Shown here piece after piece: positions 45,579-58,682 of a stretch of DNA of 64,000 nt. The position numbers and the translations under genes are program-made. Positions within the stretch are counted from its first letter, which is position 1, and each line of letters opens with the position of its first letter. This DNA comes from Sclerotinia nivalis. Its lineage: Eukaryota; Ascomycota; Leotiomycetes; Helotiales; Sclerotiniaceae. The notes beneath the pieces were generated by a model. That model was not told the DNA's origin. It did no database searches and was given only the letters and a program-made list of their open reading frames with translations. The DNA is taken from assembly GCA_029531795.1 (NCBI GenBank), contig JAPEIS010000001.1, positions 3,658,001 through 3,722,000 of the forward strand, in the 5' to 3' direction.

Positions 45579-48500
45579 ATGATTGAGAAGTCCACTCCTC
45601 CAAGGACTCGGGCCGAGTGGCCGAATTCTGTTTCGCCGCAAAGAGTTCGCAAGAGACCACAACCGCAACCATCGCATACTCAACGTCGCCATTACAGTCC
45701 CAGTGCTTCACCACCTGCGTCCTCACACTCACACGCATCATCGTCGTCGCTCTCATCGCGATCTAGGAGCTCTTCTTTTCGACATAACCCTAGCTATTAT
45801 ATCCGTCTAGATACCCGTCCAGATAAATTTTCGCCGGCGCCCAACTTTGATTATTTTGATTTTCAAGCGGCAGTCACTACTTCTCCATCATCATCAATTG
45901 TTGGACATGCCGTTGGTATTACGAACGTTGGAGATGCAGCTTTAAATTTAGCGGCGCAAGCCACGCTTCCCGATACATCATGGATGACCAGTTACTCCAC
46001 AGGACCGCCAAATACCATTCCACTCAGTCCTGAGGGTCCTGTGAGCCTGGAATACTCGGCCTACATCGGAAATAATGGCGGTGCTTCGTTATCGCTCCAG
46101 ACTGGAGCTATGTCTGAACTTTCCATGTCGTGGAATATGGTGAATTCTACTACACACTTACCTGGAGCCTTGGACTTCGAAGATATTTGTATGTCGGAGG
46201 CTAACATGGGAAGCTATGGAAGTCATGGAAGTATGGAGCTGGCTTCTGCTTCTGCCGTCTCGGCCACATCCGACACATATGTTTTCCCTTTTGGATCCCC
46301 AGGAGGTGCAGGTCCATTGCTTGATCTTGCGCTGCCCTGTATGTAACCATTTTGCTTACTTGCGTCATCATTCCCACATATCTTCATTGTGAGATATCAT
46401 GTTCGGACAGTGTTTCATAGCATCTCAAGTCGAGGTAAACTACTTTGCTGACGACGTTGCAACAGATTATGTAAACCAAAACATGACGGTCGATCAAACA
46501 ATCCAACGCACCGAACATCTCAACACCGCTTTACCTGCCAATTCTGTCTTTCCTTTCGATAATAATTCCACATCTCTATGGACTAGCTTTGATGATATAT
46601 TCCCCGCAGAGCCCACAGCCCCTTCAGCCGCTCCACTTCTCGAAGCCCCAGACCTCCTTCATAGAGGCAGATACATACGTTTACAAAATCCCGGGAATTC
46701 GCATGATGCTCACGGCAATTTCTTCGGCGAGAACTCAAACTCCGGTTGCGTCGCATACGAGCCTGAGTCGTCTACAATACACTCATACGAACCCGAACAA
46801 CCTCCACTACGTTCCTATGCGCCCGAACAAGCTTCATTACCCTATGAGATGTCATCCCCAGTGGTTAACGACAGATTGATTGCACCCGGACAAAGCCAAT
46901 CAAGCAACGATGTATATCAGCCAGAAGCACCAAATACCAATTGGTTTGACGAAAGTGATACATCGACCTCTTGTTCCATTACTTTATATACTCCTTCCCA
47001 TGGCTCTCCAGTATCGCATCATTCTCCACATCCACAGGGTTCACAGCCGCCGCCTTCTCCAAGTGACGTGGGTCATCATGACTTGGGTCATCATTCGCAT
47101 GTGTTTAGTGCATTCTCCGAGCCGCAGAAGAGTAAAGTTACGAGGGGCCGTGTAAGGCCGTTGACGGATAAAGAGAAGCGGGAGGCGAGAAATGTAAGAC
47201 AGGCGGGCGCTTGTTGGGCCTGCCATCTCTCGAAAATTAAGGTGGGTAGGAGGAAGTCCCCGCTACGTATTTAGAGATGTTGCTGACTGTGTACCATCTA
47301 GTGCTCACCTTGTTCTGCTGGCTTTCCTTGTGAACAATGCACCAGGCTTTCTGGGAAGAGAAGGTTTTGTCTCCTACCATGTTTTAATGATCCAGTCGAA
47401 ATGCTAGATAAGTTCTTAGTACCTGGTATGTTTCCTATGACATATTTCGTTGTGATCTCGGGCTAATAAGATATATAGAAAAATACATAAGAATGTACAC
47501 AACCGAGAACACCAAGAGATTCATTTCGAAGAACGCAGATACATGGAGAACAGATAAGATGGTAGTGCGATTAAGCTGGGGCTATCGAGTCCCGCTAAAA
47601 GTTACCGTTGTCACCCTATTGCTACCAGAATCGACTTCTATCTTTCGATATCAGCATCAGACATACATCAACGCATCTGGTGAACCGACTTTCACGAGGA
47701 AGAGGAGTCCACCGCTTGGTATCCCGCTTATGTCGATGGAGGAGAGGCAGCAAGAATATGCTCGATATATCAAGGAAATTGTTCAGCATGATTTAGATGA
47801 ATATGCCAAGGTAGCATATGAGCCGGAGGAATCAGATCTTGCAAAACTTTTGCTCAAGACGGTCTGCCAGTTTTACACTGCTGGAAAGGAAGCCAATGAC
47901 GAGGTAAGAGCTCTTTCTTTGAACGAATATTCTTCGCGCTGCATAATTGTCCAGCCTTGGATGCATTCTCCTAAGCTTTAGCTAGTGGCCGGTCTTGGTC
48001 CTAGATTTCCGAGGCTTGCTCTTCAACCGAATCGCCACTCGCTGGCATTCATTGTGATGGTCCCAACAGCTGACAACCACAGTACGGACTTCTCCGCCAA
48101 GCCTTAGAAATCCACATCGCCTGCGCTATCCTTGAGCGAAGCTTAATCCTCGATGAACAATCGACCTGTTTGGTAATGGGCCGCCTAGGGGAATATTTCC
48201 CAGCAGACTCTTCTCCAAGATGTGCTTCCCGCCAAATCAAAGTAGCCTTTTTCCTCTCTCAACAAGAAAGAATCAAAGAGGTCCTCAAGGAATGGGGTCA
48301 AATGATGTGGACTAGTAATCGAGCCACTGCGAATGAATGCAAATGGGCCACTGCGTTCAGCGTCTTACTCGTCTTGATACTCGTCATGGATAAGACGCTG
48401 GGTCTTTCATATTGCAAGTACGTCTTCCCCCTGAGTCCTGTAGTCTTAAACCACAATGCTGATTCGTTATCACAGTGCCGAATCCCGAATCAAACATGGC

Positions 48501-49089
48501 GGTAAAGAAGCAGAGACTGAGCGACATGAATTCCAGGAAAGAGTAAGGTTGACACAAACAAACCTATTCGAGAGATGCAAAGAAATTCTTCATTCGAAGT
48601 TCAAGACACGAAAAGGGGGTAAGGAGAGCTTTAACCCCATTCGCGACGGCGAACGCGCATGGCGGGGCAAAGTTATCAATGAAAGGATTGCCGGGTTTGT
48701 ACATGATATGAAAAGTGTGGTTCGAGATAATGGTATGTTTCTCCAATTTCTCTCCTCCCCTTTCCTCACGTTCATTTCTGCGTCTGCGAGCAATTGGCCG
48801 AGACAGATAGATGGATTGTCGTACGAAAATGATAATCTGGAATGGGAGACTAACGTTCTTCATTCGAATAGAAACTCAAGTTCGGTCTTGTAGACCTAGG
48901 GTCTCGAAGAATCCACGGGATGATCCATTGTCGTTTTCTCTGAAGGTCGACGATCCATCGTCATTGTCTCGGAAGGTCGATCTGAAGTTCGACGATCCAT
49001 TGTCGTTGTCTCCGAAGGTCGACGGGTCACCGTACACGGATGCGGCCCGGTTAGCCTGTGTATTTTTGGATGATTTTCTGGAACATTGA
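45579..49089 (+). CDS. Zn2Cys6 transcription factor with a central DNA-binding domain
   Basis: Exons 45579-46338, 46421-47241, 47302-47425, 47479-47903, 48083-48417, 48476-48732, and probably 48872-49089. The zinc cluster spans an intron: Cys518-X2-Cys521-X6-Cys528-X8-Cys537-X2-Cys540-X9-Cys550, with extra cysteines at 531 and 554. It is preceded by about 510 residues of low-complexity Ser/Pro/His-rich sequence, so the domain is central, unlike the usual N-terminal position. The C-terminal part (YGLLRQALEIHIACAILERS and following) resembles regulator middle regions of fungal C6 factors. The last exon is uncertain: in the model it codes for a repeat of DDPLSLSPKVD type; an alternative acceptor at 49109 would end in KFPRFIGNSILAGA. 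Expected to be nuclear; targets unknown. Confidence 0.8.
48925..49025 (+). repeat. In-frame tandem repeat in the 3' end of the regulator gene
   Basis: Three units of GACGATCCATTGTCGTT...GAAGGTCGA (about 36 bp, one with an extra insert) lie in the last exon model and would encode a DDPLSLSPKVD-like repeat. Confidence 0.75.
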
Positions 49090-52000
49090 AATTTTGCGCT
49101 TCGGCTCCAGATGCCCAGGGAAAATTCCCCAGATTTATTGGCAATTCGATTTTGGCAGGTGCAGTGGGTTGGGGTTAGGATCGGATCGGATGGACCGATT
49201 TGGAATGGAATTGGGAGAATTGGGAGAAAGAGGGGTGGATTGCTCAGGACGGGAACCTTGAATGGGTGGGACGGGGAGTCCGATTCGCGATGGATCAGGG
49301 GGAAGGATTGTTATTTTTGTATATTTGATATGATCATGATCTTGATGATGAATGACGACGATGAACGAACGATTCAGTTTTGGAGCACAAGATGATGACG
49401 AATCGGGAAATTAATGAGAGTAGGGGCATAATTTCGGAGATCCGATCAATTGAGAACGAACAGATTAATGAATGACTCGAAACATAAAATCTTGATGATG
49501 CATAAATATGATGTATGGAGTGATGAGTGAGAAGTACATAACTAGAAATGTTTATGGATCTAAGCACTAAATCTCGACTTTCAGCTGTAGGATGGAAAGT
49601 ATAAATCCATGAATGATGGATGAATGGTGAGAAGATGGAATGACGAGATAAATCTTCACAGCCAAGGATAATCCTACCATCTTCCCATATGGGAAATAAA
49701 TCGACGGCTAGCTAGCTAGCTGGTCGATAGTACCGATAGATAGATAGATAGATAGATAGATGATAGCCTTATTGATGTTTTGACGTATTGTAGACCATTG
49801 ATTTGGTATGACTAGTTCTTGATGTACGTAGGCTACCTACAGGTAGGTAGTTGGATTGATCTTGTGATTTCTTCTCTTACTCTTTCTTTTCTTGTTCGTG
49901 AGTGAGGAATTTGTGCCCAGTGTTATGGGTATGTATGTATGTATGTATGATTAGAACTACTATGATAGGGAAGTTCATAAACATAACCTAAGTAAGTGCT
50001 CTCACGAGCATAAAAACGCGTCCCTCTGAAATACTCCGTACAGTAAGAGTACCTCATCCATCCCCTGAACTAATAAGTACAAGTACAGAGGTATATTCAT
50101 TCCACCGGTACTCATACCATGGGAGCAAACAAAGCTAGCAGAGCGACACCCAAATTCCCGAAAGATCGCAAATAGAATGGTTTGTGTGTGAGTCTTATTT
50201 GGGTAGATTGAGATTGAGATCGTCGTCGCTTCGACGTCGCTTCGGGGGTGGAAATTGCTGATCGGGTGGAGATCGTACGTCCCAGTCTTTGGGGAAATTC
50301 TCGATGGGTCCGGTAGATTGTTTGATTGATTGATTGATTGACTGCTAGCTAAATGGTATGATGAACTGATGGGATGGGGCAATTGCGTTGCGATCGTGTG
50401 GTTTGTGTCCTTATGTGCTTGTGGATTTGCATGTGGATTTGCATGTGGATTTGGGTGTGGATATTCAATACTAGTACTAGATTGTGGTGACAAAGCGAGA
50501 AAGCAAGCAAGCACGGGTGATGATAGACAGGGGATAGGGACTCGGGAGTCGGAGCGGAGAGATTCATTGGAATTGTTCGAGAAGGGGAAGAGAAGCAGGA
50601 GAAGCAGGAAAAGAAGGTCAAGGGGTTAACTTGAGTTAAGAATAGTATACTACGTAGTTTCACGGAAGTATAACGGACTCGGACCCAGTCAATGTCATTC
50701 ATCTTCCCATACACTGTACAGAAGTACGTATTCACCGCACCGGATGTCGGTATTGCAGTTCTGGAGTCGGGGCCCCTAATGCTTGGTACGTTGGTACATT
50801 GGTACATTAGTACATTGATTGGTACATTGGTACATAGATAGGTAGGTCTAGGACCTATTGTTCGACCGACCGCAAAGTTAGAAACATCAATGCATATTTG
50901 CCACATTGATCACATAGGATTCCGGATCAGAGAGGACATTTGAGCGAGAAAACTAAAAACAGAAATAGAAACAGCCCCGGAAAGTATGCATCAAAGTCTG
51001 AGTGCTCAGTGCCGGACTTAGAAACCCACAGAATTTCTTCAGCAAATCTAGGCACATACCCAGGAAGATGGATATAACGGTTGCGGGAAGGAAGGGGGAG
51101 GGGAAGGAAAAGAGAAGAGCCGGTTTGCACATAGACATAAGGCTCGCTCGGATTTCGGTGCCGGACAGGGGATATCCTACGAGGAAATTGGCTTATTTCT
51201 GTTTGTTTGGTGTTGGAGTATGTGTGTGCGCCGTAAATGTAATTTTTAGAATGCAATGTGGGCTGAGAGTCTCCTATCTGGAAATAGAAGAAAATCTTAT
51301 GTCATCCGACTCTTGGGGGTGATTGTGGTAATGTGGTGGTGTGGCAGTTAGTTGTGATGGTAAAAATATATCGCATCACGTAAGGCTGATTTGGGGAAAA
51401 CGAGTGGGATTGGAGTGTGAATTGGAGTGTGGATGTGATGAGAGTTTGTATAATATGTAAGATGTAAGATGTAAGATGTGAGATGTAAGATGTAAGATGT
51501 AAGGTGTAAGATGTAAGGTGGTGAGATGGATGTGTCCGTCTATCCGTTAGTCACGCCGGGGAACTGTGAATGGAAGCTTTTGGATGCAGGAACAAAAGAA
51601 CCAGCATTGTAGAAAAGGAATGTTTGCGAATGAATGTGACGTCGATGCCGCATTCAAAGGAGCGTAAAAACGTGTTAACCTTGTCATGTCAGCCCAAGCC
51701 TAGGAACCCCATCGCGGTAGTACTACATTGTATGTTGTGGTGTAAATGGTTGGTAGGCTGTGTTTCGTGATTACGATTTCTTCTGGTTGTCGACCCTGCA
51801 TGAGATGCTGTGTCATTTCTCGGTGAGTAACCTTGCCATATGGATTTTCATGAACTTCTGGAGTCCTGATGTCCTCAATCAATGTGCTGTTGCGGCGATG
51901 ATGATGCTGAGAAAATGAATGCCAAAGTTGCGACTGTTGCATGCGACGTGTACATCAGCATACGAGGCATGGCCTCCTTTTCACCGAGATGATCGCCGGT

Positions 52001-52866
52001 ATGATCACCAAGATGAGGAGGATGTATCACAAAAATCACGCAAAAATGCAGTGCAGCTGGAGAAGGGCGCTTTCTCCATGATACCTTCTTTTTTCTTCTG
52101 TACCATTTTCTATGCATTTCAGGGCGGCGTACGAAGGTACTTGCTGATGTGTGCTGCGCCGAAAGATGTTCTACGGGTATGCACAGCAGTTTGTTAATAT
52201 GAGAGACAGGTCGTGATACTTGGAGAATCTCATTGACAACCCGCCCCACCGGACACCATAAGGCGGGAAGGAAGATCGGATTGCTATTGTCTAAGCTCTA
52301 GGCTATGCTGTGCAATGGAGGTTAGGTTAGGTTACAGTTGGTATAATGGAATGTGAGTAATAATTGCCCGGCCTTCCTCGGTCGGAGGATACGAGAAGGT
52401 ATGGAAAGTGCCGCACAAGAAAAGTAAAGCCCGACCGACAAGGAATTGTGAAGGGAAAAAAGGGATCGTGGATTTGCATGGAGGGCTAGATGGGTGGATG
52501 GATGGATGGGTGGATGGGTGGATGGCTTCATGTTCAATCCATGCAGGCTAGCGGTACTGTAGACGCCGGTGGAACCTCAGAAGTAGAGAATTTAGAAGCC
52601 ATAGAATTAATCGTAATCACCAAACCATGACAAGAAAGCCAGAAGGGGTAAGGAATGAACGACGAAGATCTAAAAAGGGTTCGAACAGGGTCGAACAGGA
52701 TTAACAGGTTAACAGGGCCTAAAAAGGTCTAAAAAGGTCTAGGAACACAATGATAAATGCGAAACCTCATTCGATCTATCAAGATTTGTTAGAGATAATA
52801 AATAGGAGATTACTGATATAGTAATAATATTCTCGTTTGCTCGCCTCGTTCAAAGGTAGATACCAA

Positions 52867-53010
52867 ATGTGCCAGTCCCAGTTATAGTTCCAGTCCCAGT
52901 TCTAGTTGTCCCAGTCCCAGTTCTAGTTGACCCAATTCCAGTCCCAGTCCCAATTCCAATCCCAGACCCAATTCTAATCCCAGACCCAATTCCCAGTCCC
53001 AGTCATTTCT
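52867..53010. repeat. Minisatellite (CCAGTCCCA)n
   Basis: Irregular array of CCCAGTTCTAGTT and CCCAATTCC units; both strands give Pro/Val or Leu/Gly pseudo-ORFs. Confidence 0.85.
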
Positions 53011-54404
53011 ATAGTTTGGAGTTGGAAACTTTACCGGCTGATGAATTTGGTTTAGAAACCGTGCCTTAGTCCCGAGATAGTCCACGGTAATACCCAGTAA
53101 AGTAAGGAACCGTCGATTTTCACGTTTCTAGAACAATTTGTAAAGAATCTATTTAAATGGTTCCTAATTTGGATTTTCAATTCTCCAATAATCTGACTGA
53201 GACTCGGTTTTGCTTTCTGATTGTGGCATTTTCTTTCTGCTTTGGGATATTGTCTTGGAGACAGACCATTGGGGTTGCTTCAATTGCTCTTTGATGATTG
53301 TGTTCAGGTAGGTGATAGTTAGGAGTAGGTGATAGGTATTGTATTGTATTTGGGCCCCATTCCATGTAATCCGGATCAATCAATCAATCCATCGATCCAT
53401 CGATCCATCGATCCATCCATCCATCCAATAATGACTCTACCATACATTTCTACATTTCTACATTTCTCTCCTTGCAATTAGAATGATTAAAGTTTCCGAT
53501 TTCCGTGTTCCGCTTTCGTCAACGTTGTATCTTGTGCCTGATCTCATCCAAGGCTCCAATACGTACGATATCTACGTACCCCTTCATCATATCCATATCC
53601 CATCTCCCATCTCCCATATCCCATATCCCATATCCCTACACAGTAAATAAGCCCCGGTGAAGAATGAAGAGTCAGAGCAGCCGCCGCATTGTGGCTATAA
53701 TTTTCACTTATGGTTACCAAAATTCATGGGGCGAACAGTGGCGATGGAGCTGAATGAAAATAATGATAGGTCAAGGAGCGCCTTAACCCCCCTGTAAAGT
53801 TAACTTATCCACCTGGCGCCAGGCAGTTGATGGCTAAAATGTCAGAGAAGCACCAAGGTGTAGTTACAGTTAGTCAAGGTCGCAAGTTGCAAGGTTCCAA
53901 GGTTCCAAGGTTCCAAGGTTCCAGATGTTTCCCAAAGACTCAAATTGGAAACCTTTTTTTCCTAAGTTTGTCAACGCCGAAGCCCCCTGGTAAGGTTTTC
54001 TCCCAGCTTTGACTACCTCAGTCATACTGATGACGATGCTGAGTATTTGTGCTTGCTCGTGCTTGCTCGTGCTAATTGTGCCTGGGAGGGGACAAGGCAG
54101 CCTTGATGGCCCTCGTAAATATTTTCTCCCTATCTCAACATAGACACCGATCTACCATGGGCTTCTCAGCCACTATCCAAGCATGGCCCTATGCAGGTGT
54201 TTTGCATGTTGCTGCTATGTATAATAATATATTTTATGATATCTCGTAGAAAAGACTTCTTTCTATACATTAGCCTATAAACCTCAAGATACTTAAACCC
54301 CCAGACCCCTCTCACCAATTCGTTTTTGTTTCAGCATTTCCAACCGAATCAATTATCAGATATAAACATCCTCAAATCCCAACTTACTTTCAAAGTGATC
54401 ACTT

Positions 54405-54545
54405 CTACATCTTCAACTCATTTCCCATATTCACTATCGTCGAATATTCTTATATACAAACTCAAATACTCATTTCCCATATTCACTATCATCGAATATT
54501 CTTATATACAACTCAAATACTCAAATACTCATTTCCTCATTTCCT
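54405..54545. repeat. Direct repeat of about 60 bp in the leader of the short gene
   Basis: CATTTCCCATATTCACTATC followed by a TCGAATATTCTTATATAC block occurs twice, about 57 bp apart, then shorter ACTCAAATACTCATTTCC repeats. Confidence 0.8.
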
Positions 54546-54611
54546 CAAATACCAACACCAACAATCAAACACCAACAACCAAACACCAACCGTCAACCGT
54601 CAACCATCAAA

Positions 54612-54794
54612 ATGTCTACCGCATCCTTCCCAATCTCAAGTATGTCCAATACCTTGTTCATGAGATCCTTTTCGGCAATCATGTCTTCTAGGATTCTCAA
54701 TTGTATATATCTCAACGTTGCTAACCATCACTCTACAGACACCATCATGGCATTCAGAAGCCACCCAAAAGACAACGATGATGATGACCACTAA
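54612..54794 (+). CDS. Possible very short spliced gene
   Basis: An AC-rich leader (CAACCATCAAA) precedes ATG 54612. Removing a consensus intron (54640-54738, GTATGT...CTCTACAG) joins MSTASFPIS to NTIMAFRSHPKDNDDDDH, 27 residues. The unspliced frame is 60 codons. The leader looks like that of a well-expressed fungal gene, but the product is too short to classify. Confidence 0.25.
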   Translation: MSTASFPISSMSNTLFMRSFSAIMSSRILNCIYLNVANHHSTDTIMAFRSHPKDNDDDDH

Positions 54795-56949
54795 ATATCT
54801 ATCCCATCTTCTCAATGCCAGGTGTATCTACAATGGCCTGAACGTGAGTATATCCTCATTTCAATCATCCTCGTTTCAATCATCCTCATTTCAATCATCA
54901 TCATTCCCAATTCATTTGGTACCTCGGACAATTTCCAAATCCAGACAATTGAGCACAAAAGTTTCGGGATCAACGAGACGAGGCTGGAACCTTGAGCAAG
55001 TGCAGACAAGGTCTCGGACTCAAAGCCCTGGTCTTTTATTAGATTCTTAGTGGTTCATGAGTAGATGAGAGCTGCAAGATGTCGCAAAGATGTCGCAAGG
55101 TTGGGGAAATGCAGCCGAAGCGGTACACTGCATCACATTACAGGCTCTTTTATTGTGACCAGATAAGCGACCCTTATCACACATCCATTCACCAGCCACT
55201 ACAACCCACCACTACAACCTTCCACTAAATGCCCCTTTTCGCACCGCCCCTTTCGCCCTCTTTACCCTAAAATGCCCCAAAAATGCCCAATTCTCAAAGA
55301 GAAATAAGCAAACAAGTGCAAAGGGGTAGAAGGGCAAAGAAGCAGAAGTGCAGAAGTGCAGAAGTGCAGAAGCGCAGAAGTGCAGAAGTGCAGAAGCGCA
55401 AAAATCCAAAAATCCAAAAATATAAGATAAAAAAAAAAAAAAAAAAAAAAAAAGCAAATGAAGCTAATCAAATTCTTACCAATAGAAATCCCAGACTTCG
55501 CCATGTAGTCAACAATCTCAAACCCTCAAATTTGGATCACGAGTGCAACAACACCAAAAATGCAGATCACCTCAATTTCATGATCCGTATTTTCCATCAG
55601 CCATCACCGACTTTCAAAGACCTCACCGAACGAATCGAACCGATCCGAAATATCAGATCCGAAAACAAAAAAATCTTCAAAATAGTCATAGCCCATTCTT
55701 AGCCTTGCTCTTTCCGACCGAAGTCTACCAATTTTAGCATCAATCCAGTTAGGTTTACTTCATTTCAGCCCCTCCGGATGGATCTACTTCAGCACGGGGA
55801 AGGGATCTCAGCACGTACCGAGTACCAAATCACACATCACCAACTCTTTGAAAGTGGCTCAGCACAACAAAATCACATCTTAGGCTACCTTCCTCTTTCG
55901 ACTCACTCTGGTCTTTTTCATCAATCGCTTTTATCCGATTCGAAATAGAAGAGAGTCATCATTACTCATCACCGATCAAATTTGAACCATGCCCAAGATC
56001 ATGTACGACGGCATATAACAAATTTCCGACACTGTAGAGATGACTCTGCTCTCTCCAAATAGGCTAGACGAGCTGGAGCTGGAACCTAAGCTGATGTTTT
56101 TGGACCTCGTACCTTTTGTCCTCCTGTACTTGCCAGGATACGACGAATGTATCAACTTTTTTTTCCTTGGGCGTTTTTCTCTCTCTTTTTGAGATCCATC
56201 TATTTACTTTTAATTATCTTTTGGAAGTCTTTGGGTACCTAGCGAGCGAGTTTTTTAGAGCGTTGCTTTTTTTCCTTTCCCCTTTTTTTCTCTGTTTGGG
56301 ATTACTATCTAGGTACTTGGAAGGATACACGGTTATCGATTTGGGATGGGATGGGATGGAAATAGGATGGATACAACGTTAGCTCTCGCGAGCGCCGCAA
56401 AATCTTTGGGAGGATTTTCTTTTCCTCTTTTTGTTTTTTTTACGACGGCAGACTTGGGACTTTTTTTCTTCTTCTCTTTCCGCAATGTCTTATTAGTTTT
56501 CCTTGTAAATCAAGGGCGGGAAGATTCAATTGGGAAGATTTTTCGGAGAGGATTTATATACTTGTAGTAGATACTTTTTATTTTTGTTGTGATGCCTTTG
56601 AATAGACATTACCGTATATCAATCTATCACGTTGTATCCGGTTCAAGAGATAAATCCAGTTCAGGAAATGATCCGAGGTACCTAGTGAATTTTGACCAAC
56701 TGATGGGTTTATTCTTCCTTTTCATTATGTAAAACTTATATGTCAGTGAAAATGTAACAATCTTCGGCAATAGCGCAAGATGATTTTTCAGAGTAGAAGA
56801 GTCAGTCTGTTTATATGTTGAGGTTGACTCATTAAGTATCGTATCTAGGCATACCATCCCTTCCCTTCACTTTACAAGCCCCTTCGTCAACCTCGCCAAA
56901 ATGTCGAAATTCTACTTCGTAGTTCTTCTGTTGCTACTCAACTTTATTC

Positions 56950-57182
56950 AGTCTTCTGTTCTCTTTCTGTTCTTTTTCTTTTGTTTTTCTCTTTTCTTTT
57001 TCTTCTCTTTCTCTTCTCTTTCTCTTCTCTTTCTTTTCTCTCTTTCTCTCTTTCTCTCTTTCTTCTCTCTCTTCTCTTTCTTCTCTTTTCTCTTTCTTTG
57101 CTCTCTTTCTTTTCTCTCTTTCTTTATCTCTTTCTTTGTCTCTTTCTCTCCTCTTTCTCTCCTCTTTCTCTTTCCCTCTCAA
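56950..57182 (+). repeat. Long homopyrimidine tract
   Basis: About 230 bp of almost pure T and C on the plus strand (TTTCTCTT-type units). It lies in an ORF that begins MSKFYFVVLLLLLNFIQSS at 56901, a signal-peptide-like start, but the following Phe/Leu/Ser-rich translation is an effect of the repeat. Confidence 0.88.
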
Positions 57183-57371
57183 CCATAAACAAACACACAT
57201 ACACACATACTCCCTCTATTCCTCCCATTCATAACCATCACAAACCACCAACCACACTTCACAACCCATCCATCCACCACCACCACCAAAAATTCCTCAC
57301 ATTTCCATTTCCATCTCTATTTCCATTTCTATTTCTGCCCCTTCATCTACCTCTCCGGAGATCTTCATCTT

Positions 57372-57503
57372 CAACAACCCTTTATATTTTTATTTTCCAT
57401 TGCTGTTTCTACTTCTTCATCATGACGATCTAATAACCTCCAACAACCCTTTATATTTCTATTTCTATTTCTGTTTCTACTTCTTCATCATGACGATCTA
57501 ATA
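57372..57503. repeat. 64-bp tandem duplication
   Basis: CAACAACCCTTTATATTT... to CATCATGACGATCTAATA occurs at 57372-57435 and 57441-57503 with few differences. Confidence 0.88.
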
Positions 57504-58065
57504 GCCAATAACATATATACAATATCAGATCCCCAATTATATAATAAAGAAATCTCTAAAAATCCTTAAAAGACAAATAGCACATCTGTTCAACGCTTGT
57601 ATACGTACGGTTAGATTATCATCCGAAACCCATTTGTAAGACTAAAACGATAATACTTCTCAAACTTGGAAAGAATAAATAAAACTCAAGTAAAATAATA
57701 TCTAATCGATCGATAGCCCTTTTCGATACTCTAAATAAACTACCAAAAAAATTCTCTTTATTAAATTATCATAAATCGTAGAAACTTATAATCTATCATC
57801 TAAATATCAAATGGATATATAATATATTAGATATATTTACAATATATTAGATATACTGGAATTAATCATAAAACAAATTCATATTATTTAGAAATTATTT
57901 TCTATTTATATTATTAATCTTTTAAACTTGAATATAGCAAAGAAAGATATTCGATAATATATTATATTGTATCTCCGTTTGATTTATATTTTGAAGTTTT
58001 AAAAAATTCTTTAAATAAATAATCGACTTTGTTCAAGCTTTTCTTTACAATAAATCAAATAATAT

Positions 58066-58682
58066 TATCACAGGGTCTCTGTATAGGATATACAAAGATT
58101 GTCGGATTCCTGATCTATAAGGATCGGTTCTCGGATAAATATAAATTAGCCTACGTCGAGGCTAGTATTATACATAAATGTATTTAAAAGATATCACGAG
58201 ATAGTATGATCACAGAGCACGTTGAAGGGATCAGGGAGAAGATGGTTCTATTGAAGTGATAAAATTAAATATCTAATTGAATGAGAACTTCTTGAATGAT
58301 TTACCCTCGATCCTATCAATCGAGGGTCGTATATATAGACTAGATCCTCGTTATCTAGCTGATGAGATGCGTCATTGAGATATGATTTCTAATGATATCA
58401 TATCAGGATCATCTTGATTAATCGTAAGGATAACCAAGGATTTAGAATAATCTGAATACGAATGATGTAAGAAAACATACGATAATCATACGATATAAAT
58501 GACGTAGGAAAGAATATGATGATCATACGATGATATATTGATCATAGATCATTTACATGTGATTTAGGTAACATGTGATTACCCGTGATAAAAGATTATC
58601 TCTATTATAGAATCGTAGCTTTTTGAGCTATATTTTAGTAATAAAAGTTATATCTGTTATTCTATCTGTTGCCTCCGTGATA
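58066..58682 (+). mobile_element. Solo LTR, family B, split by a family C LTR
   Basis: Begins TATCACAGGGTCTCTGTAT and ends GCCTCCGTGATA; AATAT flanks both ends (58061-58065, 58683-58687). Subtracting the inserted LTR and one copy of its duplication leaves 213 bp, exactly the length of the intact family B copy at 27812. Confidence 0.9.
58192..58590 (+). mobile_element. Solo LTR, family C, nested in family B
   Basis: 399 bp from TATCACGAG to ACCCGTGATA, flanked by AAAGA on both sides (58187-58191, 58591-58595). It carries a CCCTCGAT/ATCGAGGG hairpin at 58304-58326. No second copy is seen in this window. Confidence 0.88.

Larger units (their letters stand above)
49090..57530. other. Gene-poor region rich in microsatellites
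   Basis: About 8.4 kb with no convincing gene. Composition is normal, not RIP-like. It holds many short arrays: TAGA (49735-49762), GCATGTGGATTT (50425-50455), TTGGTACA (50785-50835), ATGTAAG (51455-51515), CCAGTCCCAATT (52870-53005), ATCGATCC (53385-53420), AAGGTTCC (53890-53925), GAAGTGCA (55340-55400), A24 (55430-55453), a pyrimidine tract at 56950-57180 and a 64-bp duplication at 57372-57503. Long ORFs inside arise from these repeats. Confidence 0.6.

Noticed and set aside
50002..50906. Long minus-strand ORFs of 170-185 codons
   Set aside because: They read through NPHANPHANPQ- and TNVP-type repeats and are products of microsatellites.
52869..53085. Pro/Val and Leu/Gly repeat ORFs
   Set aside because: Direct translation of the CCAGTCCCA minisatellite on both strands.
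56934..57206. Lys/Glu/Arg-rich minus-strand ORF
   Set aside because: Antisense translation of the pyrimidine tract.
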